Part shown: positions 1-8,986 of the stretch, piece by piece
How positions within the stretch are numbered: position 1 is the first letter of the stretch
Layout: every line of letters starts with the position of its first letter
Assembly: GCA_013140755.1 (NCBI GenBank)
Contig: JABFSF010000120.1
Coordinates: 1 to 35,335, forward strand
Origin: Methylotenera sp.
GTDB lineage: Bacteria > Pseudomonadota > Gammaproteobacteria > Burkholderiales > Methylophilaceae
Direction: 5' to 3'
Length of the DNA stretch: 35,335 nt
The notes under the pieces: generated by a model
What the model saw: only the letters and a program-made list of their open reading frames with translations
Databases searched by the model: none
What the model was told of the DNA's origin: nothing
Translations under genes and position numbers: made by a program

Positions 1-1539
1 TTCTTTATGCGCCAAATGCAAGGTGGTGGAAAAGGTGGTGGTCCATTTTCATTCGGTAAAAGTAAAGCACGTCAGTTAGATGAAGCGAATAATCAAACTA
101 CATTTGCTGATGTTGCGGGTTGTGATTAAGCCAAAGAAGAAGTATTTGAATTGGTTGAGTTTTTACGTGATCCGACTAAGTTTCAAAAACTTGGAGGGCG
201 CATTCCTCGCGGTGTGTTAATGGTAGGTCCCCCAGGCACTGGTAAAACCTTGCTTGCGCGTGCCATTGCTGGTGAAGCTAAAGTTCCATTTTTTACGATT
301 TCAGGTTCGGATTTTGTAGAAATGTTTGTGGGTGTAGGTGCTTCGCGTGTACGTGATATGTTTGAAACAGCTAAAAAGAACTCACCATGCATCATTTTTA
401 TTGATGAAATTGATGCAGTAGGTCGTAGCCGTGGTGCAGGTACAGGTGGCGGTAATGACGAACGTGAACAGACTTTAAACCAAATGTTGGTGGAGATGGA
501 TGGTTTTGAGCCAAACTCTGGCGTAATTGTAATTGCTGCAACTAACCGTGCGGATGTGCTAGATAAAGCATTGTTGCGCCCAGGTCGTTTTGATCGTCAA
601 GTGATGGTGGGCTTGCCTGATATTAAAGGTCGTGAGCAGATTTTATTGGTGCATATGCGTAAAGTGCCGATTGACTCTGATGTGAAGGCTGATATTTTAG
701 CTAGAGGTACACCTGGCTTTAGTGGAGCAGATTTAGCTAACTTAGTGAATGAAGCGGCTTTGTTTGCTGCGCGTCGCAACAAGCGTACAGTGGACATGCA
801 AGACTTTGAAGATGCTAAAGATAAAATTTTCATGGGGCCTGAGCGTAAGTCAATGATTATTCGCGAGGAAGATCGACGTAAAACGGCGTATCATGAAACT
901 GGACATGCGGTGGTAGCAAAATTATTGCCAAAGGCTGATCCTGTGCATAAAGTCACGATTATGCCGCGTGGCTGGGCATTAGGTTTAACTTGGCAATTGC
1001 CAGAGCATGATCAATTTAGCCGTTATCGCGAAAAAATGTTAGAAGAAATCTCAATACTTTTTGGGGGGCGTATTGCTGAGGAGCTTTTTACAGATGATAT
1101 TTCCACTGGGGCATCGAATGATTTTGAGCGTGCCACTAAGCTTGCGCGTGCAATGGTCACTAAATATGGGATGAGCGATGCACTAGGAGCCATGGTCTAT
1201 GCGGGTGATGAGCAAGACTCATTTTTCGGGAGTATGAGTTCAAAAACTATTTCTGAGGCAACACAGCAGAAAGTAGATGCTGAAATCCGTCGTATTTTAG
1301 ATGAGCAGTATGCAGTTGCACGTAAACTGTTGGAAGATAATCGAGATAAGGTCGAAGCAATGACGGCAGCGTTAATGGAATATGAAACGATTGATGCTGA
1401 TCAAGTGAATGACATCATGGCGGGGTTGCCAGTACGCGCACCTAAGCCAGTACAAAGCAAAATTCCGCCTAGTAATAAAGATGCAGGTACTACAGGGGCA
1501 GGGGCAACTACTGCACCGCAACCGAGTGCTAAGACTTAA
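1..1539 (+). CDS. ftsH: ATP-dependent zinc metalloprotease FtsH, 5'-partial, with an in-frame stop codon
   Basis: FtsH is the membrane-anchored hexameric AAA+ protease that degrades misfolded membrane proteins and short-lived regulators. The window starts inside the gene, so the membrane anchor is not seen. Reading frame 1 is open from base 1 and gives the family's start of the AAA domain (FADVAGCD), then hits TAA at 127-129 where the family has Glu (GAA). After it the frame continues intact to 1539: Walker A GPPGTGKT, Walker B IIFIDEID, the second region of homology ([20 protein letters not shown]), zinc motif HETGH, and the third zinc ligand region [11 protein letters not shown]. The longest piece free of stops begins at TTG 151 (462 aa) and would lack the membrane part and the first AAA strand. 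Everything else is undamaged, so this is either a very recent nonsense mutation or a base error. Downstream neighbours folP and glmM match the usual order. Confidence 0.9.
127..129 (+). other. Premature TAA within ftsH
   Basis: Translated in the ftsH frame, the codons run GGT TGT GAT TAA GCC AAA GAA GAA, where the family reads G-C-D-E-A-K-E-E. One base change (GAA to TAA) explains it. No frameshift accompanies it. Confidence 0.9.
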
Positions 1540-1560
1540 CGCTTAGGTCATCAAACGATA

Positions 1561-1587
1561 AGGGCTAGATGATTCTAGCCCTTTTTT
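1561..1587 (+). terminator. Rho-independent terminator after ftsH
   Basis: Perfect 9-bp inverted repeat AGGGCTAGA (1561-1569) / TCTAGCCCT (1574-1582) with a 4-base loop, followed by a run of T. It lies about 20 bases after the ftsH stop and separates ftsH from folP. Confidence 0.9.
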
Positions 1588-1594
1588 ATTGCAG

Positions 1595-1600
1595 TATAAT
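1595..1600 (+). promoter_or_regulatory. Possible -10 box for folP, implying a leaderless mRNA
   Basis: A consensus TATAAT ends only 5 bases before the folP ATG at 1606. A start site about 7 bases downstream would fall on the ATG itself. No Shine-Dalgarno sequence is visible before folP, and the -35 region overlaps the ftsH terminator and is weak. The box is seen; the leaderless reading is inference. Confidence 0.4.
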
Positions 1601-1605
1601 GGCGT

Positions 1606-2439
1606 ATGACTCAACACTTTCAATTTCATTGTGGTAAGTTTCAACTTGATTTAAGCACGCCTTTGGTGATGGGGGTTGTGAATGTCACGCCCGATTCATT
1701 TTCAGATGGAGGAAGGTTTTCAAGGGCTGAATCAGCAATCGCACACGCGCTTCAATTGATTGAAGAGGGTGCGAATATTTTAGATGTTGGCGGCGAGTCA
1801 ACACGTCCCAATGCGATACCTGTTAGCTTGGATGAAGAGCTAAGTCGGGTGATTCCTGTCATTGAAGCGTTGGCTGGCCAAATAAGTATTCCAATTTCAA
1901 TTGATACTTATAAGCCAAAAGTAATGCAAGCGGCCATTGCCGCTGGGGCGAGTATGGTGAATGATGTGCGTGCATTGCAAGAAGAATATGCTTTAGATGT
2001 TGTGGTTAATAGTAATGCCAGTGTGTGTCTAATGCACATGCAAGGCACACCACAAACCATGCAACAAAACCCATATTATGATGATGTGGTGAATGATGTG
2101 AAGGCTTTTTTACAAACGCGTCTAGATGCTTGCGTGAAGGCGGGTATTGCCAGTAAGCGCATCATCGTTGATCCTGGCTTTGGTTTTGGTAAAACGCGTG
2201 TGCATAACATTGCACTTGTTCAACAGTTGGAGAGCTTTGCAGCACTTAATCAACCTTTACTCGTGGGCTTGTCTCGAAAATCAGTGCTTGGGCAAATGAC
2301 AGGCAATGATGTAGATGCTAGACTTTACGCTAGTATTGCTGCTTCAGTTATTTCGGTGATGAAGGGTGCGCACATTGTGCGCGTACATGATGTAAAAGCC
2401 ACAGTGGATGCATTAAAAGTAGTACAAGCGGTGCTGTAA
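1606..2439 (+). CDS. folP: Dihydropteroate synthase
   Basis: Condenses 6-hydroxymethyl-7,8-dihydropterin pyrophosphate with p-aminobenzoate to form dihydropteroate in cytosolic folate synthesis; it is the sulfonamide target. The 277-residue TIM-barrel protein shows the family motifs in order: MGVVNVTPDSFSDGG near residue 22, DVGGESTRPNA in the loop-2 region, ISIDTYKP, VNDVRA, LMHMQGTPQTM, VDPGFGFGKT, GLSRKSVLG, and near the C-terminus RVHDVKAT. Length is normal. It follows the ftsH terminator and precedes glmM by 66 bases, the ftsH-folP-glmM order common in proteobacteria. The ATG at 1606 fits the family N-terminus but has no clear ribosome binding site. Confidence 0.96.
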   Translation: MTQHFQFHCGKFQLDLSTPLVMGVVNVTPDSFSDGGRFSRAESAIAHALQLIEEGANILDVGGESTRPNAIPVSLDEELSRVIPVIEALAGQISIPISIDTYKPKVMQAAIAAGASMVNDVRALQEEYALDVVVNSNASVCLMHMQGTPQTMQQNPYYDDVVNDVKAFLQTRLDACVKAGIASKRIIVDPGFGFGKTRVHNIALVQQLESFAALNQPLLVGLSRKSVLGQMTGNDVDARLYASIAASVISVMKGAHIVRVHDVKATVDALKVVQAVL

Positions 2440-2505
2440 AACTTCACGATAGAAACAAAGTAGCCTGTGTTTTGGTAGTGAAAAAGCGTTTAAATAAGGC
2501 AAAAA

Positions 2506-3858
2506 ATGAGTAAAAAATATTTCGGTACAGATGGCATTCGAGGCAAAGTAGGCGCACATCCCATCACGCCAGATTTTGTGATGCGTTTAGGGTATGCCGC
2601 AGGGCGCGTGCTTACTAAAATGGATGGAAATTTAGCAAAGGGCGAACATCCAGCGGTGCTGATTGGTAAAGATACGCGTATTTCAGGCTATATGCTTGAA
2701 GCGGCACTAGAAGCGGGCTTGTCAGCAGCAGGTGTAGATGTGTTGCTTACAGGGCCTATGCCTACGCCCGCTGTCGCTTATTTAACGCGTGCTTTACGGG
2801 CACAGGCTGGCATTGTAATTTCAGCTTCACATAACCCTTTTTATGATAATGGCATCAAGTTTTTTTCAAGCTTAGGCACTAAACTACCTGATGATGTAGA
2901 AAATGCGATTGAAGTTGCCTTAGATGAGTCAATGCAAGTGATGGATTCTGCACAATTGGGCAAGGCGCGTCGTATAGATGATGCGGCTGGCCGCTATGTG
3001 GAGTTTTGTAAAAGCACTTTCCCTAATCACTTAGATTTGCGCGGTTTAAAAATTGTTTTAGATTGCGCACATGGCGCAACTTATCATGTTGCTCCGCCTG
3101 TGTTTCACGAGCTTGGTGCTGAAGTGATTGCCATTGGTAATAAGCCTGATGGTCTTAATATTAACGAGCAAGTGGGCTCTACACATCCACAAGCCTTACA
3201 AAAAGCGGTGATTGAGCATAGTGCTGATTTAGGTATCGCTTTTGATGGTGATGGTGACCGCGTGATGATGGTGGATGCGCATGGTGACTTGTTAGATGGT
3301 GACCAATTGTTGTATATTATCGCCGCTGCACGTCAGAAAGACGGCAGTTTGCAAGGGGGGGTTGTTGGTACATTGATGACCAATTTAGCCCTAGAACACA
3401 AACTCACTAGTATGCACATTCCATTTGTTCGCGCAAAAGTGGGTGATCGATACGTGCTGGAGTTACTCAATCAAAATAATTGGCAGTTGGGTGGTGAGAA
3501 TTCAGGTCATATTCTCACGCTTGATAAACATAGTAGTGGCGATGGCATTATTGCAGCCTTGCAAGTGCTTCACGCCGTGATTCAAAGCAAAAAAACATTG
3601 CATGAGTTACGCGCAGAACTACTTTTATATCCACAAGTGCTGATTAACGTAACGACTAAACAAAAGCTCGATTTAAACAATGCACACATTCAAAATGCGG
3701 TGAAAGAGGCTGAGACTACGTTAAAAAACTCTGGGCGTGTGTTACTGCGTGCTTCAGGCACAGAGCCAAAAATTCGCGTGATGGTGGAGGGGCGTGATTC
3801 TGACATGGTGACGCGATTGGCAGAAAAAATCGCGGCAGTTGTGAAAAGTTTAGTTTGA
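2506..3858 (+). CDS. glmM: Phosphoglucosamine mutase
   Basis: Interconverts glucosamine-6-phosphate and glucosamine-1-phosphate, feeding UDP-GlcNAc for peptidoglycan and LPS. The 450-residue protein (E. coli 445) has [10 protein letters not shown] at the N-terminus, the phosphoserine loop ISASHNP with Ser108 as the expected catalytic residue (equivalent to E. coli Ser102), the magnesium loop DGDGDR, the sugar-binding GGENSGH and the phosphate-binding [15 protein letters not shown] at the C-terminus. The start is supported by AAGG at 2496-2499, six bases before the ATG. It lies 66 bases after folP and is probably cotranscribed with it. Confidence 0.97.
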   Translation: MSKKYFGTDGIRGKVGAHPITPDFVMRLGYAAGRVLTKMDGNLAKGEHPAVLIGKDTRISGYMLEAALEAGLSAAGVDVLLTGPMPTPAVAYLTRALRAQAGIVISASHNPFYDNGIKFFSSLGTKLPDDVENAIEVALDESMQVMDSAQLGKARRIDDAAGRYVEFCKSTFPNHLDLRGLKIVLDCAHGATYHVAPPVFHELGAEVIAIGNKPDGLNINEQVGSTHPQALQKAVIEHSADLGIAFDGDGDRVMMVDAHGDLLDGDQLLYIIAAARQKDGSLQGGVVGTLMTNLALEHKLTSMHIPFVRAKVGDRYVLELLNQNNWQLGGENSGHILTLDKHSSGDGIIAALQVLHAVIQSKKTLHELRAELLLYPQVLINVTTKQKLDLNNAHIQNAVKEAETTLKNSGRVLLRASGTEPKIRVMVEGRDSDMVTRLAEKIAAVVKSLV

Positions 3859-3886
3859 GTGTTGATTACTTTGGTGAAATGCTCAA

Positions 3887-6466
3887 GTGTGCGCTGATGT
3901 GCTGAATTTAGAAAACCACACGCCCATGATGCGCCAGTATCTGGGCTTAAAGGCGCAGCATCCCGACATGTTGTTGTTTTATCGTATGGGGGATTTTTAC
4001 GAGCTCTTTTTTGAAGATGCCGAAAAAGCCTCCAAGTTACTGGGGATTACCCTCACGCATCGTGGCAGTAGCAATGGGCAGCCCATCAAGATGGCGGGCG
4101 TGCCTTACCATGCGGCGGAGCAGTATTTGGCCAAACTGGCTAAGTTGGGTGAGGCGGTTGCTATCTGTGAGCAGGTAGGTGACCCTGCCACCAGCAAAGG
4201 TCCTGTGGCACGTGAAGTCACGCGCATTTTAACCCCAGGCACGTTGACCGATACCGCGCTGTTAGATGAATCGCGCGATAACCAGTTGCTCAGTATCTTT
4301 CAAGCCGATGGCATCATAGGCTTGGCGCGTTTGAACCTTGCCTCTGGCAGTTTTATATTAAGTGAAATTGCTGTTGGGTTGTTGGCGCAAGAGCTTGAGC
4401 GCATTGCGCCGAGTGAAATGTTATTGGCGGATGACTTTCAGCACGCGGCGATTAGCCTAAGTAAAGTCGCAAAGCGCCGCTTATCGCCTTGGCAGTTTGA
4501 TTTTGATAGCGCTTTTAGCACGCTTACCAAGCAATTTAACACCTATGATTTAAATGGCTTTGGTTGCGCTGATTTAAAGCCAGCGATTTGTGCGGCAGGG
4601 GCATTGCTCGATTACGTCAAACATACACAGCGCACCACTTTGCCACATATTCACGCGCTGACTGTGGAAGTCACGAGTGCCTATGTGCAGCTAGATGCTG
4701 CCACGCGCCGTAATTTAGAAATTGATGTCACCTTGCGTGGCGAAGCCGCGCCCACGCTTTATTCACTTTTAAATACCACGCAAACGGCCATGGGCGCGCG
4801 CCTCTTGCGGCACTGGCTGCATCATCCGCTACAAGATCGCAACTTAAGCTTAAAGCGCCATGAGGCCGTTGCCGATTTAATTCAAAATCACCAAGCCAGC
4901 ACTTTAAGTGTGGTGCTCAAAGCCATAGGCGATATTGAACGCATGACGGCGCGCGTGGCGCTAAAAACCGCAAGACCGCGCGATTTATCGGGCTTAGCGG
5001 CAAGCTTGCAACAGTTACCTGTGTTGCAAAGCTTGTTAAAAACGGCATCTGCAAGCTTGCTACAAACGTTGCATGACAATCTAAACGCACCAGAAGCCGC
5101 CGTTACTTTATTAACCACGGCGATTAAAGCCGAGCCCAGCGTGGTGCTACGCGAAGGCGGCGTAATTGCCGATGGCTATGATGCAGCGCTAGATGAATTA
5201 CGCGCCATACAAACCAACCACGGCGATTTTCTGCTGCAATTTGAGGCTGCTGAAAAAGCACGTACGGGCATTGTCAACCTGAAAGTGGAATACAACAGTG
5301 TGCATGGTTTTTATATTGAAATGAGTCGTGTGCAAGCGGAAAGCGCGCCCGCTGAATACCGCCGCAGGCAAACGCTTAAAAATGTTGAGCGTTTTATCAC
5401 GCCAGAATTAAAAGTGTTTGAAGATAAAGTACTCAGTGCGAATGAGCGTGCACTCGCCCGTGAAAAAATGCTGTACGAGCAAGTGCTGGCCGAATTGGGT
5501 GTGCATATTATTGCCTTGCAAACCAATGCAGGCGCGGTGGCAAGCTTAGATGTACTGTGCTGCTTTGCGGAGCGTGCCGTCAGCCTAAATTACGTTGCGC
5601 CACAATTTACCACAGAAGCAGGGCTTGAAATTATTCATGGGCGCCACCCCGTGGTGGAAAATATCACGCAACCCTTTGTGGCCAATGATGTGCAGCTCAA
5701 CCCTTATCGGCAATTACTGCTGATTACAGGTCCCAATATGGGCGGTAAATCTACCTTTATGCGGCAAACGGCTTTAATCGTGCTGCTTGCGCATTGCGGC
5801 TGCTACGTGCCTGCAACTTCAGCTAAAATCGGCGAAATTGACCGCATCATGACGCGTATTGGCGCATCAGATGACTTGGCAGGTGGGCGCTCCACCTTTA
5901 TGGTCGAAATGACCGAAACCGCTAATATTCTGCATAACGCCACGGATAGAAGCTTGGTGCTGCTGGATGAAATTGGCCGCGGCACTAGCACCTTTGATGG
6001 TTTAAGCCTAGCCTGGGCGGTTGCCAAACAATTGCTAGAAAAAAACCGCAGCTTTACACTATTTGCCACCCATTATTTTGAACTCACGCGCATTGTGGAT
6101 GAGTTTAAATACGCTGCCAACGTGCATTTAGATGCGGTTGAACATGGCCCAGAAAATAATAAGGCCATTGTGTTTATGCACAAGGTAGAAGAAGGTGCCG
6201 CCAATCAAAGCTATGGCCTGCAAGTAGCGCAACTTGCAGGCATCCCCAAAAGTGTGGTGAATGCGGCAAAACGCAAACTAGCGCAGTTAGAAAGTAAGCA
6301 GGTGGCGGGTCATGCCGAGCAGTCAGATATGTTTATCAGCGATGCCCTGCCAGAAGAAGTGCCTTTACATCCAATGGTAGCGGCATTTGAGAATATTCAA
6401 CCTGATGAGCTTACACCCAAGCAGGCACTAGATTTGGTTTATATGCTTAAAACGCTAGCTGAATAA
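3887..6466 (+). CDS. mutS: DNA mismatch repair protein MutS
   Basis: Recognises base mismatches and small loops and starts methyl-directed-type repair with MutL. At 859 residues it is full length. The mismatch-contacting Phe-X-Glu is F37-Y38-E39 in RMGDFYE. The Walker A GPNMGGKS is at 615-622 and the Walker [15 protein letters not shown] carries D694-E695. The C-terminal tail around [14 protein letters not shown] resembles the dimer/tetramer helix pair of E. coli MutS. Start: GTG at 3887 places 10 residues before HTPMM, as in E. coli (9), though another in-frame GTG at 3899 is possible and neither has a strong ribosome binding site. The gene reads visibly richer in G and C than folP or glmM. 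It is convergent with slyD. Confidence 0.97.
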   Translation: MCADVLNLENHTPMMRQYLGLKAQHPDMLLFYRMGDFYELFFEDAEKASKLLGITLTHRGSSNGQPIKMAGVPYHAAEQYLAKLAKLGEAVAICEQVGDPATSKGPVAREVTRILTPGTLTDTALLDESRDNQLLSIFQADGIIGLARLNLASGSFILSEIAVGLLAQELERIAPSEMLLADDFQHAAISLSKVAKRRLSPWQFDFDSAFSTLTKQFNTYDLNGFGCADLKPAICAAGALLDYVKHTQRTTLPHIHALTVEVTSAYVQLDAATRRNLEIDVTLRGEAAPTLYSLLNTTQTAMGARLLRHWLHHPLQDRNLSLKRHEAVADLIQNHQASTLSVVLKAIGDIERMTARVALKTARPRDLSGLAASLQQLPVLQSLLKTASASLLQTLHDNLNAPEAAVTLLTTAIKAEPSVVLREGGVIADGYDAALDELRAIQTNHGDFLLQFEAAEKARTGIVNLKVEYNSVHGFYIEMSRVQAESAPAEYRRRQTLKNVERFITPELKVFEDKVLSANERALAREKMLYEQVLAELGVHIIALQTNAGAVASLDVLCCFAERAVSLNYVAPQFTTEAGLEIIHGRHPVVENITQPFVANDVQLNPYRQLLLITGPNMGGKSTFMRQTALIVLLAHCGCYVPATSAKIGEIDRIMTRIGASDDLAGGRSTFMVEMTETANILHNATDRSLVLLDEIGRGTSTFDGLSLAWAVAKQLLEKNRSFTLFATHYFELTRIVDEFKYAANVHLDAVEHGPENNKAIVFMHKVEEGAANQSYGLQVAQLAGIPKSVVNAAKRKLAQLESKQVAGHAEQSDMFISDALPEEVPLHPMVAAFENIQPDELTPKQALDLVYMLKTLAE

Positions 6467-6467
6467 A

Positions 6468-6496
6468 TAAGAAAGCACCCATCAGGAGCTTTCTTA
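6468..6496. terminator. Bidirectional hairpin between mutS and slyD
   Basis: Perfect 9-bp inverted repeat TAAGAAAGC (6468-6476) / GCTTTCTTA (6488-6496) with an 11-base loop, between the convergent mutS and slyD stops. Flanking T runs are short, so termination strength is uncertain. Confidence 0.5.
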
Positions 6497-6509
6497 CTTC
6501 AATTGGACT

Positions 6510-6989
6510 CTAGTGGTGATGCCCACCCGCGCCATGCACGTGTTGGTGGGAAACTTCTTCTGTATTAGCTGGGCGTACGTCAGTAATGGTGGCAGTAAAC
6601 ACGACGCGCTCACCTGCCCAAGGGTGGTTGCCATCCACAATCACTTTGCCATCGGCGATTTCTGTGACGGTGTATAAAATCACATCGCCAGTTTCATCTT
6701 CACCTTCAAACTGCATCCCTACTTTAAGTTCTGCTGATGGAAATGCGCTGGCTGGTTCAATTTGCACCAGTTCTTCATCATACTCACCAAACGCATCTGC
6801 TGGTTGCAAATCTACAGTGACCACATCTCCGATTTTTTTGCCGTGCATGGCTTCTTCCACTTTAGGGAAGATATTATCGTAACCGCCGTGCAGGTAGGCC
6901 ACTGGCTCGTTGCTTGATTCAAGCACATTGCCATCGGCATCTTTGAGTTCATAAGTCATGGTGACAACAGTGTTCATTGCGATTTGCAT
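6510..6989 (-). CDS. slyD: FKBP-type peptidyl-prolyl cis-trans isomerase SlyD
   Basis: Cytosolic prolyl isomerase and chaperone; family members also bind nickel through a histidine-rich tail and help hydrogenase maturation. The 159-residue protein has a split FKBP domain (VVTMTYELKDADGNVLE, GKKIGDVVTV) with the flap insert around residues 75-125 and a tail rich in His (SHQHVHGAGGHHH). The tail is much shorter than in E. coli SlyD and has no Cys. The frame extends upstream to 7073, but the start at 6989 (MQIAMNT) is chosen because AAGGAA lies 7-8 bases ahead of it and the upstream part has no family similarity. Confidence 0.93.
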   Translation of the reverse strand: MQIAMNTVVTMTYELKDADGNVLESSNEPVAYLHGGYDNIFPKVEEAMHGKKIGDVVTVDLQPADAFGEYDEELVQIEPASAFPSAELKVGMQFEGEDETGDVILYTVTEIADGKVIVDGNHPWAGERVVFTATITDVRPANTEEVSHQHVHGAGGHHH

Positions 6990-7069
6990 GGTGGATTCCT
7001 TAAATCTAGGCTTCTTGAAAATATGATGATGGAATTTTAATCTATATTCTTGAAAGTATTTAAATTTTA

Positions 7070-7173
7070 TCAAGATTTATTTTGGTGATATTTGGCAATT
7101 AGTTTGTCCAAAGTGGCGGCAAAAGCTTGGCGGTCACTTTGGTTAAACGTGGATGTGTTGATTTTAACCGTTG
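7070..7173 (-). other. Coding-like remnant downstream of the helicase gene
   Basis: In one minus-strand frame the stretch after the helicase stop reads as about 34 residues of ordinary protein, including TFNQSDRQAFAATLDKLIAK, ending at TGA 7070-7072. That frame has a stop just upstream (inside the helicase 3' end) and no ATG or GTG. It may be the tail of a decayed gene or chance. I do not recognise it. Confidence 0.25.
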
Positions 7174-8787
7174 CTATCTACCACGCCCGCCACTTCTATG
7201 TGGGTTATTCGGGGTATGTGTGCTTTTATTTGTGCGACCACGATTTTCATTTGGTCGAGTCGTATTAGTGCGGTTGGGTTGATGACGAGCAGGAGCAGGC
7301 GGCACAAAGAGTGAGTTTTGTGGCATGGCTTGGTGGCGTGCAGCTTCTGACATATTTTTCGTATTTTGCGGTTGCTCTGACCTTGGCTTGTTGGCCTGTG
7401 CAGGGCGTCCTTCAATATTGGTTTGACTGTTACGCTGCCCGTTACTTCTATTTTGATTGCGCCCAGCGTTAGGGTTTGTAGCTTGCCCATCCGCGCTGGG
7501 CGTTGTATAGGCTTGGCGCTGCTGCCCTTTAATGTGTCCGCGCGGCGGTCTGCCATGTGGCTGAGTAGAGCGTGGTGGTTCTGGCTCAGGTTTGTCAGAA
7601 GGCGTAAAGCCTTCTACTTGCACTTTGGGAATCTCTCGCTTGATGAGTTTTTCAATGTCTTTCAGTAGCTTTAATTCTTCACGATCAACCAGTGAAACAG
7701 CGGCTCCGCTGCTGCCTGCGCGGCCTGTGCGGCCAATACGATGTACGTAATCTTCAGGTACGTTGGGGAGTTCAAAGTTGACCACTTGCGGGAGTTGATC
7801 AATATCTAAGCCACGCGCTGCAATATCGGTGGCCACCAATACGCGCATACTGCCATCTTTAAATTGTGCAAGGGCTTTGGTGCGCGCGCCTTGGCTTTTG
7901 TTGCCATGAATCGCAGCCGCTTGAATATCATCTTTAATGAGCTTTTCTGCTAAGCGGTTAGCGCCATGCTTGGTGCGAGTGAAAATCAAGACTTGTTTCC
8001 AGTCATGTTGTTTAATCAAGTGGCTCACCAGCTCGCGTTTATGCGCTTGCGGCACCATGTGTACCGTTTGCTCCACCAGTTCAGAAGCGGTATTGCGGCG
8101 TGCGACTTCTACAAAGCCTGGGTTATGCAATAAGTCATCGGCGAGTGCTTTAATCTCATCTGAAAACGTGGCTGAAAACAGCAAGTTTTGGCGTTGCTTA
8201 GGTAATAGCGCGAGTATTTTTTTAATATCGCGAATAAAGCCCATATCGAGCATGCGGTCGGCCTCATCTAACACCAAAATTTCAATGCCTGATAAATCGA
8301 CATTTTTTTGATTGGCATGGTCGAGCAAGCGGCCTGGGGTGGCGACTAAAATATCAAGCGGTTTTTTAAGCCGCACGATTTGCGGGTTGGCATTCACACC
8401 GCCGAAAATGACGGTAGAGGTGAGCGGCAGATATTTGCCATAAGTATTCACAGATTCTTCAATCTGCGCGGCAAGCTCACGTGTGGGTGTTAGCATCAAG
8501 CAGCGAGGGCGGCCTTTTGCCACTTCAGCCAACGATTTTTGGCTCAATACATGCAAAATAGGTAAGGTAAAACCAGCCGTTTTACCTGTGCCTGTTTGTG
8601 CGCCAGCCAGTAAATCGCCTCCATTGAGCACGAGAGGGATTGCTTGTGCTTGAATTGGGGTTGGGTGAGTGTAACCTGCATCATTAATGGCTTTGAGAAT
8701 TGGTTCTGAAAGGCCTAACTCATTAAATGTTAGTGTTGATAGTATAGGTGTGCTTGTCGTTGTAAGCGTGGTGGTGTCAATAGACAT
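7174..8787 (-). CDS. rhlE: DEAD-box ATP-dependent RNA helicase, RhlE type
   Basis: Unwinds RNA duplexes in the cytosol, with usual roles in ribosome assembly, RNA decay or cold adaptation. The 537-residue protein has the Q motif ([20 protein letters not shown]), motif I AQTGTGKT at 63-70, [13 protein letters not shown], the DEAD box at 174-177, FSATFS, and the C-lobe motifs [27 protein letters not shown] and [10 protein letters not shown]. From about residue 395 it becomes a low-complexity tail rich in Pro, Asn, Gln, Arg and Gly, typical of RNA-binding disordered tails. The frame extends to 8841, but MSIDTTT at 8787 has GGAG a few bases ahead. RhlE versus a close DEAD-box relative is judged from motif spelling only. 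Confidence 0.92.
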   Translation of the reverse strand: MSIDTTTLTTTSTPILSTLTFNELGLSEPILKAINDAGYTHPTPIQAQAIPLVLNGGDLLAGAQTGTGKTAGFTLPILHVLSQKSLAEVAKGRPRCLMLTPTRELAAQIEESVNTYGKYLPLTSTVIFGGVNANPQIVRLKKPLDILVATPGRLLDHANQKNVDLSGIEILVLDEADRMLDMGFIRDIKKILALLPKQRQNLLFSATFSDEIKALADDLLHNPGFVEVARRNTASELVEQTVHMVPQAHKRELVSHLIKQHDWKQVLIFTRTKHGANRLAEKLIKDDIQAAAIHGNKSQGARTKALAQFKDGSMRVLVATDIAARGLDIDQLPQVVNFELPNVPEDYVHRIGRTGRAGSSGAAVSLVDREELKLLKDIEKLIKREIPKVQVEGFTPSDKPEPEPPRSTQPHGRPPRGHIKGQQRQAYTTPSADGQATNPNAGRNQNRSNGQRNSQTNIEGRPAQANKPRSEQPQNTKNMSEAARHQAMPQNSLFVPPAPARHQPNRTNTTRPNENRGRTNKSTHTPNNPHRSGGRGR

Positions 8788-8830
8788 AATACTCCAGCAA
8801 GGGATTGAAACCAGCCAATTGCTTTTGAAG

Positions 8831-8908
8831 CAACCAATCAATGGTGGTAAATAATAGGTCGGAGATGACCCGATTAAAAAAAGTTAGAACCGCTATGCTG
8901 ATTGGTTG
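8831..8908. repeat. 10-bp inverted repeat upstream of the helicase gene
   Basis: CAACCAATCA at 8831-8840 and its exact complement TGATTGGTTG at 8899-8908 flank 58 bases in the space between the helicase start and the GGDEF-EAL gene. If transcribed as part of the helicase leader it could form a long-range stem; it could also be a pair of protein-binding sites. Confidence 0.5.
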
Positions 8909-8986
8909 GCAAAGCGCAGAAAAACTATCAAAAGATAAGTGAATTAGGATGAATTATACTAAGCTTTAGTACATTTTAGTTAAAAA

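Noticed and set aside
6586-6882. 98-residue open frame opposite slyD
   Set aside because: Antisense shadow of slyD with Ser/Thr/Pro-rich composition and no start signal.
6990-7073. 28-residue N-terminal extension of slyD
   Set aside because: AT-rich leader with no family similarity; AAGGAA marks the start at 6989.
7164-7556. 130-residue open frame on the minus strand overlapping the helicase 3' end
   Set aside because: Out-of-frame shadow of the helicase's low-complexity tail; no ribosome binding site or family features.
7937-8311. 124-residue open frame opposite the helicase
   Set aside because: Antisense shadow; Cys/Ser-rich composition typical of reverse-strand reading.
8965-8977. ACTAA / TTAGT small hairpin after the GGDEF-EAL gene
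   Set aside because: Only 5 AT-rich base pairs and no clear T tract; likely chance.
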